Assembly (NCBI GenBank): GCA_009760885.1
Contig: CM019709.1
Location: 32,019,906 to 32,083,905 of the forward strand
DNA from: Achatina immaculata
Lineage: Eukaryota > Mollusca > Gastropoda > Stylommatophora > Achatinidae
Length of the DNA: 64,000 nt
Direction: 5' to 3'
Made by a program: the position numbers and the translations under genes
The notes under the pieces: generated by a model
What the model saw: the letters and a program-made list of their open reading frames with translations, nothing else
What the model was told of the DNA's origin: nothing
Database searches by the model: none
Shown here: in pieces, positions 22,101 through 34,423 of the stretch
Numbering within the stretch: the first letter of the stretch is position 1
Layout of the letters: each line of letters begins with the position of its first letter

Positions 22101-25100
22101 TTACTGGGGGGGGGGGGGAGGGTACCAACAGAGAGGTAGGACAGGGTCTTTGTCAGCTATTGTTCACTAACCCTGCCACTTGCATGCTATGGGTAGCTGA
22201 TTTGCCTTATCGGTGATCGTCTTCAACCACCCAAAGAGCGAGATAGTGATGTAGTCATGCCATGTCCTCTCGTGGCTAGGCGGCAGCTTGTCCTAGCGGA
22301 GTACGTGGGTTCAAGTCCCAGGTAATTGTCTTGTGATTTTTCTATCTCTCACGTCTAAAAGGTGCTTTGTCTATCACTTTTTCCAGGTCAAATCACACAA
22401 CTGTTGCTTTACTGTACCAGATCATCCTTGTTTCCTGTCTGTAATATTAACAATCTGTGAATGGCCGAAATAAAAGCTGTTATAAGAAAAAAAGAAAGGC
22501 AACTCATTTCTAACCTTTCAGAAAGAGAACATACTTTTCACTGAAAAAAGGTGGTTACTGTGGACACGATTGTCAGAACCTTGGGATACTCCTTGTAAGA
22601 GATAAGAGAAATGACGACTGCGCTAAAACTGGTTCTAGTAATGAAGGTAGATAGAAGTGTATGGTTTAGTTTTACACACAAAAAAAAATTGAAAGAGTGA
22701 GGAAAGTGGGCGGAAACAAGCATGGCAGAAAGTAAAATGAGCAAGTATAAATGAAAAACTTATAAGAACCCAATACTTCGGCAAAAGCCTTTTTCAAGTA
22801 TCACTCACAAGGACAACACGACAGATAAAAGCACGAAAAGCTTAGCTTTTTTGGTACATGCCTTATGAGAAAGACGGGCACAAAATGCGCCCAGATAGAC
22901 TTGGATAGGCACAAAATGGAAGTAGGTGATTGGTTGAGAACTGAAACAAAGGGAGGATGGCAAAGGGTACCATATAATCAACAATATGGAATGCCCCTGA
23001 TGGCCCCAGCCTGCTTCTATCGGATAACTATAGCCTGAACATCTGGGCAACTTTTGTTTTTAAGTCGACGACTAGTTCATGTCACCTGCCCTATCCAGAG
23101 CATTGTTCCTGTCACTGGCTCCCTGGATGCAATGAGGTCTTGCGCAAGTTGACCAGCACTCTCAATGACATTTTCTAACTTTCCGTGATGTTTCTGAGCC
23201 CACGTGCTGCGAGCTCGTCCATTTTCTCGTTTACTAGATACTACTCTTCCTAGTATCAAGCTTTCCAAAGCACTGTGTCTCTTAATGTGGCCGAAGTATC
23301 TCAGCTTTCTAATTTTGATAGTGTTTCGAACCAATCTTCTGCGACATCTAACCTCATCAGTGTGTCTTTATTTTCTATTTTCGCTCTATCCATGATATTC
23401 TAAGTATCCTATAGCATTTCATTTTTAAACGATGTTATTCTCTTTTCTAGTGCTAGACTTCTTTTGGTTTCCATCGCGCAGTCGTCACTGGTCGGAATGA
23501 TTGAACCTACGTAGATATTCAACGACTGCGTGGATTATAAAAATTTTAAACACAAAACAAACAACAACAAACTATCATAAATGCTGTTAACAAGAGCAGC
23601 TATGGCAGCGTTATCTACTACCTAGAGTGTGTCTGTTTACTTAAATCTCCTGCCATTTATTGTCTGTTTATTGAAATCTCCTGCCGTTTATTGTCAGTTT
23701 ATTGAAACCTCCTGCCATTTATAGTCTGTTTACTGAAACCTATTGCCATTTATTGTCTGTTTTAGATATCACAGAGATCCCCATACCCAAAGACAAGCCA
23801 CTGCAAAAATGTAAGTTCAGGCTAGCCCGGTCGTCGTACATCACCTTTTACATGATCGATCTCGTCCTCTTGTACGTCATCCCTCTCATAGTAGCTTCAG
23901 TGCTCTACCTATTAATTGGCAGAATCCTCTACATTAGCAGGGCTTTAAGAACGAGTGGCAAAACTACGAGACAAACGACATCGTCGAAGCTGGTCGGCCA
24001 AATGTCAGATTCCAGGGTCCAGGTGAGGTTCCTATCATTCAGCTTTCTTCTGTGGAAGTAACGTGGGGTATGAGAACCAGATAATGAGGATATGAGAGAA
24101 AAATGATAAGGGTTTGAGAATCAAATGATGAGAGTTTTTGTGAACAAAATGGGTGAGGGTAACCAAACAAGAAAGTGAAATAATGTGAAACCAAATGATG
24201 AGGGTACGTGAACCAAATGATGAAGGTGTGTGAATCAAATGACGAGGGTTTGTGAACCAAAATGATGAGGGTGGGTATGTTAATCAAATGATGAGTGTAT
24301 GTATCAAAAAAGATGAGAGTATGTGAACCAAATGATGAGGGAATGAGGATCAAATGATGATGGATGAGAACCAAATGATGAGGGCATGTGAACCAAATGA
24401 TGGGGTTATGAGAGCCACATGATGAGGATATGCGAACCAAATGTTTAGGGTGTGTGAAACTTGTATCTGAACAATATCTGTCTCTGTTGTTAGAAAAGTA
24501 CTTCTTCCAGCCATTACTTTCCTAGCTACCAATGTTTAAAGTAATATCAAGCCAAAGACATATTTTGATGTTATACCTGTAGCTTATAGGTCTGGTAATG
24601 ATGACCTCAACTGCCTGGTGAAACTTGTTTTTCTTTTCTTCTTCTTCTTCCTCCCTCTTCTTCTTCCTTCTTCTTCTTCCTTCTTCTTCTTCTTCTTCTC
24701 TTTCTTCCTTTTTTCGTCTTTATTCTTCTTTTTCCATAGTACAGTTATTTCTGCATGCGATCCCCTAAACTGAGGCCAGTCTCACCAATATACGTTATCC
24801 TGCACCTTTTGCATACGATTATATATATATATATATATATATATCACATTACGACACTCGCATGTGAATCCCTCATGAAGAGTGAGGATAGTTTTGGGAA
24901 AGGTGATCGTTTTCATTTCCCAGACTACAGGGCAGGTAACGCAGCGGGGGCGGTTATATTTTCTGGTGCCAACATATGTAAGGCTCTGCTTCAAGTGGCT
25001 GTGGACGAGCATGTCCTTAAGGTTTGGCTCACGTTTGTATGTCAACAGGAGTGGATCAGAGAAAATGTCACGAGCGTCGGGGTCGAGTTGGATTAGCGGC

Positions 25101-28100
25101 AGATAACGATAAAGAATTTTCTTAACCATCTGACCATGCGGGTGGAAAGGCAGTACTAACTTAACTCTGTCCAATGGAGTAACAGGCTTTTTTTCTGAAT
25201 GCTTCTTTGCGGCTCACTAGTTGGATACGGTTGAAGGCTTCACGAAGGACATTTTTTTCTTGGTAGTGGCGATGACGGAAAAATTCTAATAACTTGTTGG
25301 ACTGATCTATAAAGTCCAAATAAATCAGTCCAACAAGTTATTAGAATCTTTTTATAAGCCCTCCCCACAAAGCTCAACTTTGTTACACAAAGTTCAGAAC
25401 CTCCTCACATCATCACATTACAACCCCTCCACCCTAATTATAATCATCTATTTCACCATCTCCTGGCTAGGTTAACATTGTATCACTCTCACTCACCCTC
25501 CCCTCCACGGTTTCCCCACCCATCACCCCCAGTTACGACCCACCGACCACACATCACAGGTCTCCATTTAAACAGTCTCTACGCCCTACCATGCTCATTT
25601 CTGACATACAGCGTCGAACAAGCCACATCTTACAGTTACAGCTAAGTATTATTAGTTTTTTTTATAGCATTCATGTGAATCTATACTTTATCTCCTCTCT
25701 CTATTTCTTCGTCCTGTATGTTTTTGTATGATTAAGGCTCACGCCTTAACGAAACATCACAACTTTATAGTCGTTAAGTAATAAAGCTGCTCCTACTTTT
25801 TTCCAAGTTTCTACATTTTATCCCCTCTTAGTACATTTGTACAATAAATGGGTTTTTTTTTAAATTGTGTAATTTTCCCGTACATAAATTCCTCCAGCTT
25901 TAATATCTTGTTAAACTTGCACCGATCAAGTCTACACCAGACTATTGCCTGTTTCCAGAAAAAAAAGTCATTGGGGAAAAGTATGACAGACTTTTAATCA
26001 GCTACAGTTCGCCAGAAGGTCGCCCTGACCGCAGGCAATCAACTATGAATCAGTAACGACCTCCCAGCATTGAGCTGCAAAACTCTATCTTCACCTCCCT
26101 TCCCCACACACACACACAACCATCCCACTCCGCCCTTCCCTCACAGAACGAGAGTGGCAGAAAGGAAGATGAGTACGTATGAATGAACCACATACAACAA
26201 TCCAATACTTCGGCAAAAGTCTTTTTTTCAGTGTCACGTACAAAAATACAACGGCAAATAAAATAAAAATAGATTAAACATTAAACACTTCGCTTTTTGT
26301 TATCATCTTTGTAAGAATGACGGACACAAAATGGAAAAATCTGGCTTTTTCTGGGGTTTTTTTTCATATTTCAGATTATTATCTGCCAAATGACAGGGGC
26401 GTCTTATATATTATGTCTTTCTTTCGTTACCAAGTTACAAATAACAATGCTAGTAACTCTTTTCTGCCCATTGTTTTCAGCTAAGAGGACCATCAATATT
26501 TCTAGCATTGGCTCAGGTGTAATTAGTGTTTACATGTCTAGACGTGCTATAAGAGTTAATGAGATCTGTAGTTTCTATTTCCTGCGGGACTTGTCCTTCA
26601 GTCCAGCTGTTTTCGTAGATTGGTATTGATTTCGAACCACCGAAACCACCTTATTTTAATCGACTAAGTTTGTTTTTGTTTTGTTTTGTTTTGTTTTCAG
26701 TGATGTGGATAATGTTTTCACATTTTTTTTCAATTCTACAGGCATAAATGTTTTCACGTGTTATTTGGTATAAATGGGCGGCCTGGTTGGCTGAGTGGTT
26801 AGGCGCTCGGTTTGCTAGTCAGAAATGGAGAGAAATGATCGCGGCATGGCACTTGATTGATTGATTTCAAGACCATCCAGGGATTTTATGCCCACTAAAC
26901 TGGCCTCTCTCAACAATGTCCTCTTTAGAGTTTCACGTGGGCGACCTCTTTTTCTTCGGCCTGTTGTGTTCCACTTGATAGCTTGTTTGGGGATCCTCTG
27001 ACTGTTTCTTCTCATCGCGTGACCGACATGTCCACCTACTTTTTTCTGATCATCAATCATGAGACAGGTTGTTGTTCATTCAACTGCCATATCCCTGCTG
27101 TGTTTTTTAATTCCTTCCACTTTATACCCAGTATTTTCCCTACGCATTTGTTTTCAAGAGAGACTATTTTGTTGTTTATTTCTTAACCATCTGACCATGC
27201 GGGTGGAAAGGCAGTACTAACTTACATCACAACTTTATAGTCGTTAAGTAATACAGAGGGATTTTTTTCTGGTACACACCAAAAAGGCCCCGGGGTTCAC
27301 TCAGCCTCTAAAAATGGGTACCAGAGAAATCTGGGAAGGTAAAACGACCAGGCGTGAAAATGACCACATCAGACTTTCCTGTCATGGAAAATACGGGCCT
27401 AACACCGTATTCCCCAATATGCTTTAATGACATGGAAACTTGAATTTTACCTTCTTTTTTTTTATTTGGTATACAACTGCCAGTAAAGAGGTACGAAGAA
27501 GGCTGGAATCAGTTCAAGTAGTGTTCTTAAGAAGAATACTCAAGGTACGATGGACATTGAGAAAATCGAACGAGGAAGTTTTGAAAGAGACACAAGAAAC
27601 AAGGAACATTTTAACAAAGACCAGAAAACGACAATCCAGATTTGTAGAGCATCTTTGGAGGAGAGGCGGGCTAGAGCACCTAATGGCAACAGGAAAGATC
27701 GAAGGTTAAAGAGACAGAGGTAAACAGAGAAAAGAAATGTTTGATGGTTTGGCGTTCTGGCACGGGAAATTCTCCGTGATAAGCCTGGCTGAGATGCACA
27801 GGGGATCGAGGGTTATGGAAGGACAGGGGATCGAGGGTTGTGGAAGGACAGGGGATCGAGGGTTGTGGAAGGACAGGGGATCGAGGGTTGTGGAAGGACA
27901 GGGGATCGAGGATTATGGAAGGACAGAGGATCGAGGCTTATGGAAGGACAGGGGATCGAGGGTCATGGAAGGACAGGAGACTGAGGGTTGTGGAAGGACA
28001 GAGGATCTAGTGTTATGGAAGAACAGGGGATCGAGGGTTATAGAAGGACAGGGGATCGAGGGTTATAGAAGGACAGGAGATCGATGGTTGTAGGACAGGG

Positions 28101-28174
28101 GATCGAGGGTTATAGAAGGACAGGGGATCGAGGGTTATGGAAGGACATGATAAGCTACGCCTGTCACAAGGGAC

Positions 28175-28208
<34 letters not shown>

Positions 28209-31200
28209 AAACACTGGTTTTACACCTTGTTAGAGCGCATTTTCTGTTATAATAATGACATTTTTCGATTTATTAGACGGCTTTGAAGAAGCCACGTATT
28301 GCTTGTGTTCAAACCCTGCTGCGTCTAGACAACTGGTACAGAAAGGTGTCTTGCCCATGTCTAAGATAAGAAAAGTGATGATCGCGGTAGAAATGGCTCA
28401 AGTAATGAAGGCAGACTGAGGTACATGGCTCAGATTTACAGAAAGAGTGAGGAAAGCGGACAGAAGCAAGAATGGCAGAAAGTAAGATGTGCAGGTATAC
28501 ACGAAGAACATACAACAATCCAATGTTTCGGCAAAAGCCTTTTCTTCAAAGATATCATTCAAGAACAACACAACAAATAAAAAGTCGATAAAACTGATGA
28601 AATATTAAACGCTTAGCTTATCTGGCATATACCTTGAAAGAAATGTCTTACAGAAAAGGTCTTACCTTTCTTCCGCAGATACCGCAAATAAAACAAGAAA
28701 GAAAAACAGCCAAGTATCTAATTTTTCATCTATTTTCTGTGCTCTTCTGTTGTGCTGTTCTTGCATGTGATGCATGAAAAGAGTAAAGTAGAAAATTAAA
28801 GGTAACTCTGTTATGCCTTAGAGGCACACAGGGCATATGATGTTAGTGCCCTTCTTTTCCTTGACCTGTCGGCACTCTACAGGGTGATGTGGGCAGCATC
28901 ACGCCTGGCCTCCTTCCTTCCCCAACTCCAGAAGAATTCGGGTACATATTTCTGTAGAGAATAGCGCACAAACCACTTCACCATTCAGACGCTCATCCTT
29001 GAAAAAGGCTTTTTGCCGAAATATTGAATTGTTATATGTTCTTCTTTTATACTTGCTCATCTTACTTCCTGCCATTCTTGTTTCTGTCAAGTTTCCTCAC
29101 TCTTTCTGTCTTTTTCTAAACTTGAACCATATAACCTCCATCACTTGCCCACATTTGCACTTTCTTCTCTCTCTCCTCAGACAGTCAGCTCTAAGGTCAG
29201 ACAAGGTCAAAAGTCTGAAAATCTCCCACAGCTTCTCCGATAATCTATCTCTCTCTCACTCACACACACACACACTGAATCTTAAGTGCCCAAGGCACAT
29301 GAGGCTTCCTCTAGGGTTTTCCACAAATGCCTGTCTTTTGCCTTTTTTTCCGCTCTTGCCGAGGTGAGCTCTGTAATGCTCAACATCCTCTCTTCTGTTC
29401 ATCTCCATGTCTCCTTTGGTCTACCTTTACTTCTGTTCCCCTGTGGTGTCCATTTTAGTGCTATTTTTGGTAGTGTCCTTCGGAGCACATGTCCCAACCA
29501 TCGCCAGCGTCTTTCCTCAATAATTGCTGTCAGTGGCTTCATCTGCATTTCTGCCACCAAGATGTTATTTCTTATGGTGTTTGGCCACAATATTCTTCTA
29601 ATTCTTCGTAAACGTTTAGTCTGGAAAGAATTCAACCTGTTTTCGTTAGTTTCGGCGATTTTCCAGCATTCACTTCCATAAAGTAGTACACTTAGAACAA
29701 TACTTTTAAATATCCTGATTTTCGTCTTCGTGCTTAGTTTTTTTTTTTAGATTTCCATTTAGTCTGCAGCATTGCAAAAGCCTGGCTTGCTCTAGTAAGT
29801 TGATGTCCTCTGTGCTGTCTCCATCTTCTACTACTCTGAGAATGGACTGAAGGACCTCACCACGAACTATATTAGACTTTCTTCTTCCAGATTTTCCTCC
29901 CGGCTTTTATTCTGGTAGTCATTATCTTATTATTTTTTCTTTCTCTCACGTATAAAGTGTTATGTCTACTGTTTTATTTCTTTCTCTCACGTATAAAGTG
30001 TTATATCTACTGTTTTATTTCTTTCTCTCACGTATAAAGTGTTATGTCTACTGTTTTATTTCTTTCTCTCACGTATAAAGTGTTATGTCTACTGTTTTAT
30101 TTCTTTCTCTCACGTATAAAGTGTTATGTCTACTGATTTATTTATTTCTCCCACGTATAAAGTATTTTGTCTACTATTTCTTCTTCTCTCACTTATAAAG
30201 TATTCTGTCTACTATTTCTTCTTTCTCTCACTTATAAAGTATTTTGTCTACTATTTCTTCTTCTCTCACTTATAAAGTATTTTGTCTACTATTTCTTCTT
30301 TCTCTCACTTATAAAGTATTCTGTCTACTATTTCTTCTTTCTCTCACTTATAAAGTATTCTGTCTACTATTTCTTCTTTCTCTCACTTATAAAGTATTGT
30401 ACTATTTCTTCTTTCTCTCACTTATAAAGTACTGTACTATTTCTTCTTTCTCTCACTTATAAAGTACTCTACTATTTCTTCTTTCTCTCACTTATAAAGT
30501 ATTGTACTATTTCTTCTTTCTCTCACTTATAAAGTATTGTACTATTTCTTCTTTCTCTCACTTATAAAGTACTCTACTATTTCTTCTTTCTCTCACTTAT
30601 AAAGTACTATACTATTTCTTCTTTCTCTCACTTACAAAGTACTCTACTATTTCTTCTTTCTCTCACTTACAAAGTACTCTACTATTTCTTCTTTCTCTCA
30701 CTTACAAAGTACTCTACTATTTCTTCCTTCTCTCACTTATAAAGTACTCTACTATTTCTTCTTTCTCTCACTTATAAAGTACTCTACTATTTCTTCCTTC
30801 TCTCACTTATAAAGTACTTTGTCTACTATTTTCAAAATCAACCACGAGTACTTTGCTCTGACGCTTTCTTGTACGTAAGCCTCGTTGTTTCCAACTTGCC
30901 ACATTTGTAGTTCTCGTTAAAACACACGCACACACATTCATTTCTTATCCAATCATTTTTTTCGGGGGTTACAAATCACATTTCTTATCCAATCATTTTT
31001 TTCGGGGGTAACAAATCACATTTCTTATCCAATCAATTTTTTTCCCTGGGGCTTACAAATCACATTTCTTATCCAATCATTTTTTCCTTGGGGCTTACAA
31101 ACCACATCTCTTATCCAATCATTTTCTTTCCTAGGCTTACAAACCACATCTCTTATCCAATCATTTTCTTTCCTAGGCTTACAAATCACATCTCTTATCC

Positions 31201-34200
31201 CCAGGTTGTGCGCATGCTGGTGGTTGTTGTGGTGCTGTTCGCCGCCCTGTGGATGCCCTACCGCGTGGTGGTCGTGTACAACAGCTTCGCCCAGAACAAG
31301 TTCTTCGACCTGTGGTTCCTGCTCTTCGCCAGGACCATGCTGTACGTCAACTCGGCCATCAACCCGATCCTCTACGGCGTCATGTCCGTTAGGTTCAGGA
31401 GGGCGTTCCAGAGCTACCTGAGATGCTGTAAGTAAATGTTGCGCACGAGGATAATCTGAAGCAGCGTTTTCCCCACGGTGGGGCGATAACACCTCCCTGT
31501 GGGGCGTTGGAAAGAACGGGGGGGCGGAGGTGAGAGGGGAAGAAGGGGAGGGGGCGATTTCTTCTTCTTCTTCTTCTACGTTCAAGGTTGATGGTCACGT
31601 CAGATCCTGATCCCTGTCGACATGGCAAAGCCCGCAGTCCTCTCCAGATCCTGACAGGAGCTCCCCTCCCCCTGCCTCAAAGCTTTTGCCCCCAAGGTTG
31701 TATCCTCTGGCCTCAGGTCCGCGCGGTCTGGGCACTCTTGAAGGATATTTCCTGGAGTCTGGACTCCACTGCCACGTGTGAGACATTGTAAGTCGATGTA
31801 GGTGGCTCAGTGATCTGTGAAATAACTCGGGGAGGGGGGGGGGGGTGTTGAGGGAAAACGAATCAGCAGACCGGAGCAGTAATACCTTCCTTCTTAGATG
31901 GGGGTGGGGGGATCAGTAATACCTTCCTTCTTAGATGGGGGGGGGGGGTCAGTAATACCTTCCTTCTTAGATGGGGGGGGGGGGTTAGTAATACCTTCCT
32001 TTTAGATGGGGGGGGGTCAGTAATACCTTCCTTCTTAGATGAGGGGGTCAATAATACCTTCCTTCTTAGATGGGGGGGGGGGTAGTAATACCTTCCTTTT
32101 AGATGGAGGGGGGTCAGTAATGCCTTCTTCTTAGATGGGGGGTCAGTAATACTTTCCTTCTTAGATGGGGGGTGGGGGGTCAGTAATACCTTCCTTCTTA
32201 GATGGGGGAGGGGTCAGTAATACTTTCCTTCTTAGATGGGAGGGTCAGTAATACCTTCCTTCTTAGATGGGGGGTCAGTAATACCTTCCTTCTTAGATGG
32301 GGGGGGGGGGTCAGTAATACCTTTCTTCTTAGACGAGGCGTGGAAGGGGGTCAGTAACACCTTCCTTCTTAGACGGGGCGGGGGCAGTAATACCTTTCTT
32401 CTTAGACGGGGGGGGGGGCAGTAATACCTTTCTTCTTAGAGGGGGCAGGGGGCAGTAATACCTTCCTTCTTAGACGGGGCGGGGGCAGTAATACCTTCCT
32501 TCTTAGACGGGGCAGGGGTCAGTAATACCTTCCTTCTTAGACGGGGCGGGGGAAGGAGTCAGTAATACCTTCCTTCTTAGACGAGGCGGAGGGCAGTAAC
32601 ACCTTTCTTCTTAGACGGGGCGGGGGCAGTAATACCTTCTTCTTAGATGGGGCGGAGGTCAGTAATACCTTCCTTCTTAAGCGGGGCGCGGGGTCAGTAA
32701 TACTTCCTTCTTAGACGGGGCGGGGGGATCAGCAATACCTTTCTTCTTAGACGGGGGGGGGGGCAGTAATACCTTCCTTCTTAGACGGGGCGGGGGTCAG
32801 TAATACCTTCCTTCTTAGACGTGGAGGGGGTATTCAGTAATACCTTCTTCTTAGACGGGGCGGGGGGTGTCAGTAATATCTTCCTTCTTAGACTAGACGG
32901 GGGGTGTTAGTAATACCTTACTTCTTAGACGTGGCGGGGGGGGGAGTGTCAGTAATGCCTTCCTTCTTAGACGGGGACGGGGGTCAGTAATACCTTCCTT
33001 CTTAGACGGGGAGGGGATGTCAGTAATACCTTCCTTCTTAGACGGGGCGGGAGGGGGGTAGTAATACCTTCCTTCTTAGACGGGGCGGGAGGGGGGTAGT
33101 AATACCTTCCTTCTTAGACGGGGCGGGAGGGGGGTAGTAATACCTTCCTTCTTAGACGGGGAGGGGATGTCAGTAATACCTTCCTTCTTAGACGGGGAGA
33201 GGGTTGCAGTAATACCTTCCTTCTTAGACGGGGCGGGAGGGGGGTAGTAATACCTTCCTTCTTAGCACTTTTCAACCTGATATTGAGAACTTGTGCCCCT
33301 ACATGAAACTCATCCATCACATTAAAAGCTGAGAAAATAATACAATAATTGAGTTAAAAAATGTACTCCTTCATATTGTTAAATAAACTGGTTTGCGTGC
33401 TGAAGTTTCTAGTTGTGTGATGCATATCCAAGCTTAATAAGTCATTATACATGTAGTACGTAAGGTAGGGGAAAGCTCGAACAAAGGCTGGTAAACACTG
33501 GTCTAAAGTCTTTGAGTCTTTAATAATAATAATAATACTGATAACAAAAACGATAACTCTCAATTGACGCGTATATATCAGTTTCATTAGTATCCTGGAG
33601 GTAGGTGTTGTATTTTGTGGCAAAAGGATTAAGGCCGTTTACATAGAACTGTTGCCACATTGTAGTTAGGACTGGCTTTTTTTAAGTTGATCCACTACTT
33701 CACAGAGCAGAAACCTGGACTCTTTTAAGCTAAAAGGTCAGAAGCAATGCAGTAGAAATATGGATCTACAGGAAAGTAGGTCATATTTCATGGAAAATGA
33801 AAAACAAAATGTACAAATATTAGAACAACAAGTGCAAGATGAACCTCTCAAAGAAATAAGGATGAAGATAACGAAATACTTAAATCACAACAAAAGACAT
33901 AATGATATACTGAAGACAAAACTAGGAGGAACGGTGGAAAGACAACGGACGAGAGGTGGACACATGTGAGTATGTGAAGATAACATAGGAGAGTAGACAG
34001 GAGTGCAAAGGTAACATACAAGAGTAGACAGGAGTGCAGAGATAACATACGAGAGTAGACAGGAGTGCAAAGATAACATAGGAGAGTAGACAGGAGTGCA
34101 AAGATAACATAGGAGAGTAGACAGGAGTGCAAAGATAACATAGGAGAGTAGACAGGAGTGCAAAGATAACATAGGAGAGTAGACAGGAGTGCAAAGATAA

Positions 34201-34356
34201 CATACAAGAGTAGACAGGAGTGCAAAGATAACATACGAGAGTAGACAGGAGTGCAAAGATAACATAGGAGAGTAGACAGGAGTGCACCACCAAGGCGAGG
34301 GAGCGAGGAAACTGGAGATTCATTGCCGCCGACCTTCATGTTGAAGACGTGGCACG

Positions 34357-34423
<67 letters not shown>

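Larger units (their letters stand above)
19168..23765 (+). other. Receptor intron 1
   Basis: A 4598-bp intron, GTAAGC...TTTTAG. It holds GTT microsatellites, a LINE-B remnant with an internal minisatellite, SINE-like copies, R1, R2, a LINE-F end, and a 31-bp array that ends at the acceptor. Confidence 0.85.

Noticed and set aside
22262..22350. tRNA gene
   Set aside because: Good B box but no acceptor stem; SINE-like.
26776..26820. tRNA gene
   Set aside because: A-box region present, but no B box, anticodon arm or acceptor pairing; treated as a SINE head.
31088..31204. Extension of receptor exon 3 upstream in frame
   Set aside because: The frame is open but made of array units; the TCCCCAG acceptor at 31204 joins in phase with exon 2 and starts at the conserved TM6 boundary.
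33848..34339. Three long overlapping reverse frames of 126-163 codons
   Set aside because: All three frames are open because the 31-base unit lacks stops on that strand; the same peptide appears in each.
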